From: Montifringilla adamsi
Lineage: Eukaryota; Chordata; Aves; Passeriformes; Passeridae
Reading direction: 5' to 3'
Assembly: GCA_017590115.1 (NCBI GenBank)
Contig: JAGGNK010013114.1
Coordinates: 1,736,001-1,800,000, forward strand
DNA length: 64,000 bases
A program made the position numbers and the translations under genes. Under the pieces are notes generated by a model. The model did no database searches. It saw nothing but the letters and a program-made list of their open reading frames with translations, and was not told where the DNA came from. Positions 47,983-60,994 of the stretch are shown in pieces; the first letter of the stretch is position 1; every line of letters begins with the position of its first letter.

Positions 47983-50900
47983 CATGAGCCATTAAGATTA
48001 CTTGGATGTTGGCAGTTTACTCCCCCCTGTAAACGAAGAACTACACTTTTTAAAATTTGGAGATCCATTGTTTATTTTTGTGTCTGTGCTCCTATAAAAG
48101 AGTTGAGATCCGGGGAATAGGTGTGTGGCTGAATAGGTGGCTGAGCATCTGGAATATCTTGATCTACCCTGGATCCAGTAATCAGAACTGGCTATGCTAA
48201 TCAAATAGTAACTTGTTAAAAGTCCTTTGAGCAAGGGCAATATTGCCTTTCAGCTTCACACCTACTTAAATAATGCATTAGTCTTTTTAACCCTGTGAAA
48301 ATTTACAAATGGAACCAGATCCAAAGGATGATTTTCTGAAGCCTCTCCCCAAAAGTTATTCAAAGTCCATGAATGATTTGAATATTTCTTGGTAGATGAA
48401 ATGTGTGGATTTTTGGGTTCTTTTTTGGACTCAAGAGGAAGTGAACCTTCAGTGCTACAAAATATGTATTGTAAAAAAGATAAATTATTTTGTGGGGTTC
48501 TGCTTGAAATTGAATTGTAAACGATCCCTTCCTGAATAAACTTGTGTACAAGGAGATGTACAATGAAACTCTAGAGCTCACAAATTTAAAATTAAAAAAA
48601 AAAACCCAAACAAATATTATTTACCCAGCTAGTCTCTGAAACTTACTGATCTATTTGGGTGGAGGAGGTAGGACAAATTTCCAAAAAAGGAAAAAGTAAA
48701 CACAGAAATGGTGTGCAGACCACTTATATTAAAAAAAAAAAAAGACCAAAACAAAAAAAATCAGGAATACACTTTATTGCAATGTTAAGAATGGCAATTG
48801 AGAGAAAATCCTACTAATTTGGGTGAGGCCTAGACTCTCATGCTTTTAAAAACCCCACCCCACTCACACACCTACCACCAACAAAATAATCCAAACCAAC
48901 TCAACCTTAAATCCACCTTCTTCTTTGGGACAGGAGCAGATCTCTCATGCAAAAGAAACAAATTTTTTCCTTGCCATACTGTATTATTTGCAGGACTTTA
49001 AAGACTACCTAGTCAAAGAAGATAAAGAAAAATTAGAAAATTTATTTTTCTGAAAAAAATAATCAAAACAGCTAAAAGACCCCCAAGAATCATTACAGAG
49101 CAATTAATTCCATGTTTATAAATCACATATAATCTGTTTTGTTGTGTGTCCTTTACTTCATATGTAATGAGAATAAGGAAAGACAGAGAAATCAAACATC
49201 TATATGAAGGTGAGAATGTGAATTAAAAAATATCCAGTAGGAGGGTGAATAGGAGCTGGCAGAATACAATAAGTAAAAGCATCTATAGAAGATCTTAAGT
49301 GGTTCTGGGGAGCATAGTGAAGATCAGGTGGGATCCATATGGAAGCAGGAAGCTTTCTTAATTGAAGTCTTGAATACTTAAATTGAGGATAAAAATGTCA
49401 TAGAGCCTGACACGATTTTCAGATAATTTGCAGAGTCTCACCGGCCCTTTGACCTTCCTTTATTGGGATGAATGTACGCAGGACAGGGGGTTGTGTTTCT
49501 CTTTGCTGACAGAGCAAAGCTGGCTCATACCTGAAGCTCTAAAGGGTTTTGTGCACATGCTCACGAATCTGGATTGCTTCTGTTTGCCATTCTGTTCAAC
49601 AATATGAAAGGACAACAGAAATAGACTGCAAAACAGATAATTCAGTTTGTGGAGAAGTGGTCCCCAGTGGCCTGAACTACAGAATATAGGAAATAAGACT
49701 TGAGATAAAGAGCACAAGAGGGAATTGATTGGTCTGTAAGTTAGAGACTGAAATTAATCAAGCAGAAATTATTATTCAGAATTTATTGAATTCAATGAAA
49801 TGAAACCCAATATTAATACAAATAATTGCTTGAACTGTGGAAAAGAAAAGGCAGACCTGATTTATGGGATATAAACCTAAATTTACACCTAGACATTTTA
49901 GGAAAAAAAAAGCAGAAGGTTAAACAAGAAACTGGAAATGGATTTACCTATAATGTCAAGACCTGCATCCTTTGAGGCCTGCATCCATAACAAGTCCTAG
50001 CAAAGAAAATAAAATTTTTTATCTAGATCAGTTGTAACTGGAAAATATTACTTTTTACAATTTTGAAAATATGCTTAAAGAGCTGAAAAATGTTGAGTGG
50101 TATTTTAGGTAGGCAAGAGTGGCCTAACTCTGAGAGAGAGGAAAGATGACACATCAACTAAAAAAGAAACAATTTAAGCAATCTGGACAGGCTTGAAAGT
50201 GGCCAGATTGTACTTTTTAAATAGTTGCTGTGGTGTTGGACTCTGTTTGATTTAATAGGTAATGTGTGTTGATGCCAGAGCTGAATGAACTATTTACAGC
50301 AAATAATTTATTTGATCAATGTCATCTTATTTTCTGTTCATGAATTATCCACAAACAGGTTTTTCCCCACTAATTCATTCATTATTCAAAATTGCTCAGC
50401 AATTGCTTTGTGTGAGGCCTTTTTGGACCCTTTTTTCCTCTCTTTGTTTGGAAAATTATGGTTATCTAAGAAGGTTTTTTTACAGTGGGAATCAAGAAAC
50501 CTGAATGTTCTTTTTTAGTGTTCTTTTGACTGAGGGGAAATTAACTATTTTCTGTTGGTTATTTTCTATATTTGCTGAAAATATGAATAGTACAGCATCT
50601 TTTCCTTTTTATTGATAGGATTTTAGGCAGGAAGGGACTATTAGATCATCTACTCTAATCTTTTTTATGATGCAGATATAGTAGGAATTCATCTAATTTC
50701 TCCCATACTGAGTTCAATAATTTGTACTTAAATAAAGCAGATTGGAACTTTATTTTAAAGCTCTATCAGACAAATGGCTAAGTAGTTCTTTATGAAGGGG
50801 TTATTGTACTATTTTCTTTTACAAGCTTTTGTAACTACTTGATGTTCTCTATTTTTTGTCATGCAGAATTGTTTTTATTTGCTGATTTGGTGTCTGAACA
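47983..50900. other. Unique sequence with A-rich runs
   Basis: A-rich runs occur near 48590-48605 and 48730-48760, and an A/C-biased patch near 48850-48900. Open frames reach 85 codons. No gene or mobile element was recognised until CR1 begins. Confidence 0.5.
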
Positions 50901-52368
50901 TCCTGAGTTCTGAGGGAACTGATGGATGAAGTGGTTAAACTGCTATCCATCATATTTGAAAAGTTGTGGCAGTCCATTGAAGATCTCACTTACTGGAAAT
51001 GGGGAAACTGAACCCCCAGTTTTAAAAAGAGAAAAAAGAAAAACCTGGGAAACTCACAGGCTGGTCATTCTCACTTTGTTTCCTAAAAAGATCACAAAGC
51101 TGATCCTCCTAGAAACTATGCTAAGGCACGTGGAAATTTAAGAGTTGTTTGGTGAGAGATTGGGATTCTACTAGGGGTGAATTGTACCTAAGAAACTTGG
51201 TGGCCTTTTCTGACAGGGTTTCAGCATTGGTCAAAAAGGGAAGAACTGACAGCTGCCAGCATGTACCTGCACTTCTGCAAAGCATTTGACATTGACCCAC
51301 ATGATGTCCTTGTCTCAAAACTGGAGAGAGGTGGATTTGATAGCTGGGCCATTCAGAGGGTAAGGAATTGGGTGGATGGCCACTGTTGAGGAGTTGTGGT
51401 CAAGGGCCAGATGTCCAAGTAGAGCCCATTGATGAGTGGTGTTCCGCAGGGGTTGGCATCAGGTCTGGCACGGTTTAACACCTTAGTTGGGAGTGTGGAC
51501 AGTGGGATTTATTGCAGCTTCATCAGGTTTGCTGACCACAGCAAGCTGTGGTTGACAGGCTGGAGGGAAGGGAGGCCATCCAGAGGGATTTTGGGAAGCT
51601 TCAGAGCTGGGTCTGTGCAAACCCCATGAACTTCAATAAGGCCAAGTACAAGGTGCTGCACCTGAGTCAGAGTAATCTCAAGCATAAATTGGGTGAGGAA
51701 TGGATTGAGAGCAGCCCTGAGGAGAAGGCCTTGGGGGTGTTGGTGGATGAGAAGTTCCCCATGATGCAACAATGTGCTCTTGAAGCTCAGAAAGCTGCAT
51801 CAAAAGAAGTGACCACATGTTGAGACCACAAGTCATCCTCTGCCCTGCTCTTGTGAAACCCCACCTGAAGTGATGAGTTTGGTTCTGGGCCCCAAACATA
51901 AGAAAGCTGTGGACACATTAGAGTGAGTCCAGAAGAGACCCATGAAGATGATCAGAGGGCTGGAGCACCTCTCCTTCCTGCAAGGAGAGTGAGCTGGGGC
52001 TGTTCAGCCTGGAGAAGAGAAGGCTCTGGGGAAATCTTATAGCTGCCTTTCAGTACCTGAAGGGAGCCTACAAGAAAGATGGAGAGGGACTTTTTCCAAG
52101 GGCATGTAGTGAAAGGACAAGGGCTTTAAATTGAAAGGGAGGAGATTTAGTTTAGGTATTAGGAAGAATCTTTTTATTTTGAATGGTGAGGCATAGAAAC
52201 AGGTTGTCTAGAGAAGTCATGGATGCCCCATTCCTGGGAGTGTTCAAGGCAAGGTCAGATGAGGCTTTGAGCAGCCTGGTCTCATGGAAGGTGTCCCTGC
52301 CCATGGCAGGGGGGTTGGAACTAGATGATATTTAAGGTTCCTTTCAACTCAAGCCATTCTATGATTCT
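50901..52368 (+). mobile_element. Longest CR1 LINE copy: 3' half of ORF2 plus 3' UTR, inactivated
   Basis: About 1.47 kb of CR1 in sense orientation. The first recognisable block is the ORF2 region around TCCATCATATTTGAAAAG (about 50950). It is followed by RT core pieces (a peptide with [18 protein letters not shown] near 51270-51330; SGVPQG near 51435-51452; FADH at 51528-51539), then the thumb region (GGATTGAGAGCAGCCCTGAG) and the 3' UTR ending ATTCTATGATTCT at 52356-52368. The catalytic FADD has become FADH, and the frame is broken repeatedly; fragments of 66 and 91 codons remain in different frames. It is 5'-truncated, as most CR1 copies are. It shares its 3' UTR type with the 9.0 kb copy. 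Confidence 0.96.
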
Positions 52369-52483
52369 GTAAACCTTTTTTCATCAGGGAGGAGAATGAG
52401 AGGCTTCACGGCGATGTGAAAAGTTATTTCATAAACCTTCTTATCTGTTTGCCCAGATATAGCTTTCCCACAAGTGACTTCAC

Positions 52484-52505
52484 AAAAAAAAAAAAAAAAA
52501 AAAAA
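52484..52505 (+). repeat. A22 homopolymer
   Basis: 22 consecutive A, about 115 bp downstream of the CR1 end. CR1 does not carry poly(A), so it is not its tail. No retroposed sequence was recognised between them. Confidence 0.95.
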
Positions 52506-54096
52506 GAGAAAAATACAGACTGAATATCTGAGCAAGTCAAACAATGACCCTTGCAAATGCTGTCAAAGGAAATGTGTGCTTTTAGTGAAATTAATGTTTG
52601 TGAATTCTTCTTGCAGTATTTTCCCAGTACTAGCCAAGAAAGACATTGTTAAATGTAAATTGTAGTGACAGTAATTTTTAAAATTTTGAAATAGGCCTTG
52701 TTACTCAGAAGGCAGGATAAGTGCATTTGTCACACAGTATTATGATGAAAAATGCAGTGAGCTGCTGCCTTTCACTGAGTTTGGATTGGGATCCACATGC
52801 TGTATAATATAGCAGAAAAACACCGCGCTTTTGGCAAAATATGATGGAAGTCTTGAACACCTAAAATTGGTGGAAGTGCTTTTTAGAAGTGGAAATAGCC
52901 AAGCTTAAAAAATGCTATTTACTTGGAAAAGTTCCATACAATAGATCAAAATAAATGATAACTAGTTTTTCTCAGTGGAATGCCTGGTAAGATCTCCTGC
53001 CAAAAACCTACAGCTCTCAAGTTCGAATTGTGAGCTGTTCCCATGTTGCAGCAGAATTGTTTTACGCAAGAAAGCTGTCCTTTGAAACTTATATGAAACC
53101 AACTGCATGGCCTGATGATTCCAAGCAGCAAATCACCACTCATCACTGCTGAACTGAACTAACAGGTTGTTTGGAAGCTCTCTGAACCTTCTGCATTTCA
53201 CTTGACTGCTGGAGTGGGCTGTGGCAAGCCTGAGGGTAGTTGACTGCTTCCTGCCACCATAGGCAACCAAAGTGCTTTCAGATGTGAAGATCACTGCAGA
53301 GTCCAGCAATCTTATCCTTGTTACCTCCTCTTGCAACTGGCCTCATCTTGCAGGTGGACAGTCAATGCATAAAGGCAGCATATGTGAGCTTTCAAAACCA
53401 ATTTGAGTCCCTAAGTTCCTTTTGTTTCTCTAAGATCAGAAAATAAAGCTTTAGTAAGTAAAATTTCTGTGGGAGCATGGGATACAAATAACTTGACAAA
53501 TGTCCTTCAGACATTTGGATTCATCTTGCCTATCTCTAGCAATTTAAAAGATATTGAGGATAAACAGATGATGTATCTCTCCTTTGCTAGTGAAGGACAA
53601 TCCATCCAACTGCTTTAGGATGCACTGAGGACTTGTCTGCTGGAGGCATCTGGCTTTCTTCACTGACTTTCAAGTGGAGCTAAATGAATACATTAGATTA
53701 CACTCCTGACTTTTTAGACTGCTAAAAAAACCTGAGATGAATGTCACCCCAAATTATTTGCCTCAGAATGGTTGTGATAAAGCAGCTGCCCCTGATGCAT
53801 TAACAAGTAGCCATGACTTTTCTCTCTTGGCTGAAGAAATCATCACTTACCACTTTTTTCTAAGCAAGCAGCAAGGTCTGTGATGTACTGAAATGTCAAT
53901 AAAAAGGTGCCTTTAATTCTCAAGGACTGGCCTTTTGTTGGCGTTTTTGAGTACTATGCTGAATCTTTGAGTTGTTAGGGGCATGACATTGTCATGCTGA
54001 ATATGGGACACCCACCTTAGCTTATCTGCATGCTGAAATATCAATTCAGTGTATTGTGAGGAGGCTGACATCCATCCAGTCCATCCAGTCCGACAT

Positions 54097-54125
54097 ACAT
54101 GCAATCCATGTTGTGGATTGTATGT
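54097..54125. repeat. 12 bp hairpin with one G-T pair, 5 nt loop
   Basis: ACATGCAATCCA (54097-54108) pairs with TGGATTGTATGT (54114-54125) except for one G opposite T, which would wobble in RNA. It adjoins a small CATCCAGTC tandem duplication near 54072-54090. Confidence 0.7.
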
Positions 54126-57100
54126 GAATGGGACAAGGGATAATTCAAAGCATCAGATTATTTTTTTGCTTTCATGATAAATCAAATATCTGGGCAATAA
54201 AGGCACTACTCTGCCGAAGGAAGCTAGAGGAATGATGACCCTGCATTTGGGAATTCTCTCTGTATTGCTCTGAGTAGATATATAAACAGTTCTTTATATG
54301 CTCTGTGACCTTCTATTTCTTGAGGCCTTTGTTGTTAGAAGAAATAGCATCTCTGGCAGAGTGGTAGGAAGATGCTACACCCCTTCAGGTGAAGTACCTT
54401 CAGGTGACAAGTTGTGTATGATAATTTATGGAACGTAGTCCTTGTAATATTTTATGCTTCTCAAATGTTCCAGATGATTATAGTCTCTAGATCTGCAGTT
54501 AAATTATTATCCTGATCAGAAATTTAATTGCTCTCACTTGTCTTGTTCTCTATGTGCTTTTGGCAGAGTGACAGCACTTTCTGTCACTGTTTCTCCATCC
54601 ATTGAGTGACACAAAATATGTTTTTAAAATCAGAAGAAAAAATATTAATGGGGCTCTGTTGCCTGATAAAATGCTTTGTTGCTCTTTTCTGATCTAATGG
54701 TAGAATAAGGTGCCTTTTAAATATTTAACAATGTTCTTAGAACAAATTGTGAATTTTGAAGCTGCAATTTTATATCTGAGCTGAAGCACCTGATTGGTGT
54801 TCATAACTCAGATGTCTTTTGATATTTTCCTTCCTTTTGCATTTCTGCACAGATTTATATTGTGTTACAAGCTCATTGAAGGGAAGATAGACAACATGTT
54901 TTCCAGCATAGAATAATTAATGTTGTTTTACCAAGAATTTTATTTCCCATACAATAAATTGCCATGGCCAAACAGGAGTCACATTCAATACTAGACAGTT
55001 ATGATGGCTTGCTGAATCAGAGGAAAAAAACCCCTCCACCAGAAGAGCAATATCCAAATAAAACAGAGAAACCAAAATGTTTGAACATTTATTTTCTCCA
55101 GGTTTTGAAACTGCTGTAAAATTTAGATTTCCTCTTTCAGTAAGTTAGAAACTGCTTTAAGTGGTAAAATTACACGTATGAAAACTTCTGCTCATTGTGC
55201 TAGAATGACGCTGATGTTAATTTATGGTTTGAAAAGCCTGTGCAGTTTTGTTTCTGAGGCAGATGAACCATATGTTTTGCAATAAATACTTTTAGTTCAA
55301 GTAGTGAGAATGATTGTAACTGTTTGGTTTTGTTGCTGTTATTTACACCAACATATGACAGAAAGCAAGTGAAAGGAAGACAGGATCTATTGTAGAGTCT
55401 ATTAAAAAAACAACAGCATGGAATGCTGAGAGGAATTTTTAGACATGAGGGCCTTAAAACAGCAGGGTGAACTGATTATTTTAAGTATAGATGAAGTAAA
55501 GCTATGAAGAAAGATCTATATAAAAATATCTATAATAGGTATTATTATATCTAATATGTAGAAGTATTTTTGGCTATATATGTAGCTCCATGGGTTTAAA
55601 GGAGCTAGTTATCATTCTCCTGCAAAAGGAGTTTTAAAAATAAGCCTTCAAATTTGGTTTTCCAAATGCCATTTTTTCTGCATAGGAAGGAACTAAGCTG
55701 TAAGTCCAAATGTAGAAATATTCTTGCTGCCTCCTTTGAAAACCATGTAGAATATTTTTCCTCAGGCAAACTAATACTTTGATTGCCTTTAAACCATGCA
55801 GAGACACCCCAGCTTACCTAGCTTTGAATGAGCTGGGTCGAGTAATAGAAACGTTGCTGTGTCAGCTCAGTGTCCTGACTGGGAACAAATCCTCTGCCTT
55901 TTTTGCAGGGCTGGTTAACCCCATGCTCCCTGAGCTGTACCATGCCTGGCACCCAGCCCGGGGATCTGAAAGCAAACTGGGCACATCTGCTGTGTTACAT
56001 TGCACAGAATCTTGAAATAAAAGTTCTGGTACAGATCACAAGTATTGGGAAGTAGTGTTTTAAATTTTTTCCTCAAAAAGTTACTATCCACAAGTGGGAG
56101 TTACATTTATTATTTGTTTCCTCATAATCATCTGCATGACCACTAGTTGTGCTGCCAGAGACAAACGTGCTGCAAAGTCATTTAAAATTAATATAACTAT
56201 AAGCCACACAACTTGAAAGACACTAGAAGTTCCAAGGTATCTTAATTTTCCAGAGCAGTGTTTGATCCTGGAATATTTTTTTGTGTAATGTGTTTTAACA
56301 TGAATTCACTCTGATTCAATTAAAATATTTCTAGCCTGGTGATAGCTTTTTACTGCTTACAGTTTGCCTGGATACAATAATTGCTTCTGTTTTCACAACT
56401 TCAGTGATACCTTCTTCCTTTACAGATTTCCCTTTTTTTTTTTTTTCTAGGAAAGCAATAACTGGCATAGACATAGACTCAGATTTTGTTCTCTGCAATA
56501 CAGCCCATACTACAGTAACTGGACCAGTCCAGATGCTCTTGCCTTCACCTGCATTTTGGAATTGCTTTCTGCCACTTTCTGATGCCTGAATTGGCTTTTC
56601 ACAAGATATTCCTTCTCCTTTGTGCCAGAGAGATCTGTTGCTGTCAGCACGAATTTTCTCCAGCTGTTTCACCTGTTGGTACTTCTCTGCTCAGTCTTCT
56701 GACTTCAGTTTTAAATTCTCTGTGCACCTTCTTTTTTTCTGTGGAGAATCTTCTTTCATGTCTGTTCATGCTCCGCGTGTCTTCTCACTTTTGCCTGTCA
56801 TTGTTTCTTTCTTAGATTTACTTTCAATTTCCCATTCTTTCTTCCTTTTCTCAAAGCTCTTTGCCCTTTTCCAGAATGATAATGTGGACAGATAACACAA
56901 TGTCACTTGGTGTACTTCCTTTCTAATCCCTTCCCTGACTGCACAATGCAGAGCTTCTGAATGGCTTTAAGCTAGAATTTCCTAATTTAATGTGAACACT
57001 GGAAAAGTCTGCCTATCAATGGGGCCTTCAATCAGGGATTGACTCATATACTTGATTCATATTTTTTCTTTCTAAACTCATAAGATGGGAGTTAAGTTTC

Positions 57101-59006
57101 TTCCTGACGAAGCCTGTCTATTGAATATGGAATTTTCAGGGGTTTTGATTGAAAGCCCTGGACAAGCAGAAGAAAGATTACAATGACTGATTTGATGTCA
57201 TTATTTGCTCATTCTTGGAACAGAAGCTTAGACTCTTGGTTGCATGAAGTAAAGTTCTGTTGCATGGAAGACTTCTGTTCTGAAAAATAAATGTATATAG
57301 TCACAGGAGTCCTGTAGTTCGACAAATACAGAATTTCAGTTTCAACTTTGGAAAAGTATAGTAAGATTGGCAACTGTGACAGAATTCTATGGTCTTTCAA
57401 CCATTAGGCTGGCCTTGGACTATTGTGTTAATAAAGGTAAGATATGGCTATATCTGTGTACTTTTATCTAGTCTGTAATTGAGTGCAGAATATCATTGTG
57501 GATGGGATGAAGATGGATATCTAACCAAGGCAATGTCAACAGTAGTGGTGAAATGGGTCAGTGATATTTTCATTGTGGAATATATTAGTTCAGGTATGTC
57601 TCATGGTTAGTGGATTCCACCCCTTGGGCCATCCTTTTCTTTAGCTAAATTAAAGCTACAGCAGGGAAATAGCTGCAATCATAACTGTGTAACTATGCAG
57701 TAGATTAACCCAACGTGATGAGTGTATTTTATCTTTAGTATTTAGACCTGCAGTTTTCAGAGTGGAAGTAAGCAGGGTAGAAGAATCTTCAGTCACTCCA
57801 CTGGTTTTCTGTGTTCTAATGACGCAGACACATAATTGACATGGTAACATGTCTTATTGTCATTGCCCTGCTTTAATTTCTTACACTATCACTCTGTGCT
57901 TCTTTGTCTTCACTGACAGTAAGCTCCTTAGGAGTAATCAGTACCTCACTGATTGTGTGTGCAGACTTTAGAGCTGTGATAAGTAATTTGGAACTCATAA
58001 CTGACGTATTTCTCAGTTAACTTCAGAAACCTCAGAAATGCTGGGTACTGCCTAGATTCTGTCTGTAGGCGTGGAAAGAATGAGGATCGCCACCATAAAA
58101 ATTCTTGGATTTCTTTGCTATTACAAGTCCTGATGACAGAAAACCATGAGGCTTGGAAAAGAAATATGTTTGATAAAAACCACGAATTAATAAAAATGTA
58201 AAATATATATGAACATAGATATATTAGATATAATAGTCCTGTGGACCATGGAAAGAATATGGACTGTCCAATGAAGAACACTTCACAGAACATGGAAATA
58301 CAGGGTAAGAAGTTGATGAGGAGACAAGAACAACAGAGCGAAGGAGAAGTGTGAATGTTCAAAGAAGAACTTTGAGTTTAACTTCTTGTCCATTCTCTCA
58401 CTGTGGGAATAGGAATAGCTTCATTTTTCCTCTGTTGTCCTCCAGGGAAATTTCTAACCTTGGCTCTGTACCACTGATGAGAACTCTTTAACTTCCTTTG
58501 ACGGTCGGTTCATTTGCCTAACTCTTCTTACTCTGTGAAACTTCAAGCAGTAACTATATTTGACCTAAATTTCCCTTGATGCTGCTTAAGTTCATTACTT
58601 CCTCTTCTGTCCTCATTAATTAAGGGGAATAATTGATTCCTGTTCTTTTTATAACATCATTTTATGTACTTGAAGATAGCTCTCTGTCATTCTCCCCAAT
58701 TTTCTCCCTGACACATAAATATGAAGACAAAAGGGAAATATTTTTCAAGCCGTGTGATGTCAAGAAAATAGGACAACTCTTCAAGGAGAAGGGAGATAAG
58801 CCATGAGAAACAGTACAGTAATTGAAATTGGGAGGGGTCTGCAAGACAGCCTCTTGTCTAGCCTTTTCTGGCTAAAATAAGGTTGCTATGTACCTTCCTC
58901 ATCACTATGAGACATAGATCGCTTGTTTTCCAACTAGTCATAGGTACAGTTTCTTCCTTTTAGACAGTCTCCTTGCTTTGCTTTCTTAGATAATCTGAAG
59001 GGAGAG

Positions 59007-59012
<6 letters not shown>

Positions 59013-59040
<28 letters not shown>
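59013..59040 (+). repeat. T28 homopolymer
   Basis: 28 consecutive T, the longest pure homopolymer in the window. Its length is likely to be inexact in the assembly. It could be the poly(A) tail of a minus-strand retroposed sequence lying to its right, but nothing recognisable is seen there. Confidence 0.95.
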
Positions 59041-60868
59041 GTGGTGCATGAGTTTTTGATATAAATCAAGTTTAATCGAGTTCTTTGGATGTGGATGAGT
59101 GTTTTTAGGGTTTCTCACTTCCAGCCTTCTGGTTGAAAGTGAATATAGCTCTCAGTCCTTTCAAACCTAGCAATCTGTCTATCATTTTTATTTCCTTTAC
59201 ATTTTCAAGGTTATCTCTGACAGAAAATTGGATAGAAACTTTGTAAAAATATAACTGAAAGCTGTGATTATCTTTTATGCATATGCAATTCCTGGAAGAT
59301 AGGGAGGCCCACAGCTGTCTACCCTCATGAATTCCTAAGCTGGGGCACAAATCTGATCATCACATGATTATCTGGTGATGTGGTCTAGTATCTGTCAATA
59401 TCATGCAAACTGTTGCATGTTGTTTTTTAGATAGGTAGGATCAAGAGCACAGATGTACCTTGCATATATTTTCAGCATTTCTGCAAGTGGAATAAACCCA
59501 TTCTTCCCCCCCATTTCTAACTACAGGGAATATTTAGTCTGGAGACATAAGGTTGTTTATATTGTCATTATCATAAATGGTGTGATTGTTCAAGTTACCT
59601 AGGTAGAGAAGAAATTATCGTATTATTCCAGAGTGTGATCTGGCACTGACTTCATGTTTTATCACCTCAAAGCTATCATTAGTGGGTAATCATTTTAGGA
59701 AATTATTCTATTGCTCATTTATATAGCCTAAAAGCACTTTTGGTGATTTTCCTTAGGCTTTTTGTTAGTTATATCCTTCAGTGCTATAATATGGTAGAGA
59801 CTGTGCAGAAAATATTTCAGTGCATTTTAGTGATGGAGAGAGGCCAGTGACTTTGGGTTTTTTCCTCCAAGCAGTTCAAATACTCTTTGTATATTTCTTT
59901 TACAGCTGTGTTCTCATCTGTGTTGCTGAGGTATAGTGCATTTTAGTGCTTTGATGACAGGAGAGCCAGGATTTCATTGTCAGAGAAATAATCTTGAGCA
60001 ATAGCATAGGATACTTTCCAGATTTTGTGGGTCTCAAAGCATTTAAATAAAATGGGACAAAGCTCAGTTACTGCTCTGTTGCAGAAGCTGAGGATTTACC
60101 CGTACTGCTCTCACCTTGATGACTGCAGCATATGAGGTGGGGTCACAAACAGTGAGGTTAAGCACTGTAAACTGTACAGCTGAAAGGCTGGTCTGGATCA
60201 AGCTGCAGAACTTACTATGTTACCTAATTTCCTGCATTAGTTGCTGGTGCTACCCAGTGAGTAGATTAAAACTTGCTTGGATATGAAATTCCTTCACAGC
60301 AGAAGCAGCAGTCTAGACCAGTGCTTTGGGCTGAGACCCGTGACTGAGACTCTGAGATGAATTGAATTACTCTGGACTAGCTGACAGCAACCAGCCAACC
60401 TGCAGGGAGGTGTATTTTACACACATCCACCTGCTTTCACACGTGGAAGCATTCGTGCAGCAACATGTGGGGCTCACATGGCATACTTTGACTCTTGAAG
60501 TTGCTCTGTGCTTATTGGAAATCTGCAATCAGAATTTCAGGATCTGAGGATGTATCTTGCTTAGTCCTGTGTCCCTGAGCTGTGGTAAATAACCAGGTGT
60601 GCAGCAGGGTGTGAAGACTTCAAACACGTCTCCTTATTTCAGATGAAAAGCATAAGCGAATTCAATTGTGCTTTAATAGTATGGTTGTCTCCTAGTATGC
60701 ATGGATTGAACACAGGTTGTGTGTGGGCCTGTGTCCAAGAGTAACTTCTATTTCTAGACAGAAATACTTGGGGATTTTAGGTTTGGGTTTTTTTGATGGT
60801 TTTTTTGGGGGGGTCTGATCTGTCATACTCACATGTACAGATATATTTCTCTGTTCAGTAAAATCAGC
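59041..60868. other. Unique non-coding sequence
   Basis: Open frames of at most 81 codons; no repeat or gene recognised. Confidence 0.5.
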
Positions 60869-60964
60869 ATTCACCTTCATTTTAAAGGGATAATCTGTGT
60901 AATAATTCTGTATTGGATTCACCTTCATTTTAAAGGGATAATCTGTGTAGTAATCCTGTATTTA
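60869..60964 (+). repeat. Two-copy 48 bp tandem duplication
   Basis: Copies 60869-60916 and 60917-60964 both begin ATTCACCTTCATTTTAAAGG. They are identical over the first 34 bp and match at 44 of 48 positions, with two transitions before the final two bases. The high identity indicates a fairly recent duplication. Confidence 0.95.
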
Positions 60965-60994
60965 GAATACTAATTTTTTTTTTAGTATTCTAAA
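60961..60994. repeat. Perfect 13 bp inverted repeat with T8 loop
   Basis: TTTAGAATACTAA (60961-60973) is the exact complement of TTAGTATTCTAAA (60982-60994), separated by eight T. The left arm begins in the last bases of the 48 bp duplication. Confidence 0.9.

Larger units (their letters stand above)
52369..59012. other. Long unique interval with homopolymers and one hairpin
   Basis: About 6.6 kb without a recognised mobile element or gene. It holds A22 at 52484-52505, T14 at about 56433-56446, and an imperfect 12 bp hairpin at 54097-54125. A GC-richer patch at about 55795-56015 holds a 78-codon frame and is followed by AATAAA (56018-56023); neither homology nor exon structure supports a gene. 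The longest frame is 138 codons (57946-58362 minus), hydrophobic-looking but without recognisable family features. Confidence 0.45.

Noticed and set aside
52484..52505. A22 considered as a CR1 poly(A) tail
   Set aside because: CR1 ends in the ATTCTATG-type motif at 52368 and does not use poly(A); 115 bp of unrelated sequence lies between.
53010..53030. AGTTCGAATTG, resembling a tRNA B-box
   Set aside because: No matching A-box, acceptor stem or cloverleaf can be drawn around it.
55779..56023. 78-codon frame followed by AATAAA, considered as a terminal exon or LTR
   Set aside because: No TATA partner, terminal repeats or homology; the AATAAA alone is not enough.
57946..58362. 138-codon hydrophobic minus-strand frame
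   Set aside because: The hydrophobicity follows from T-rich codons in AT-rich DNA. No ordered membrane-protein pattern or homology was recognised.
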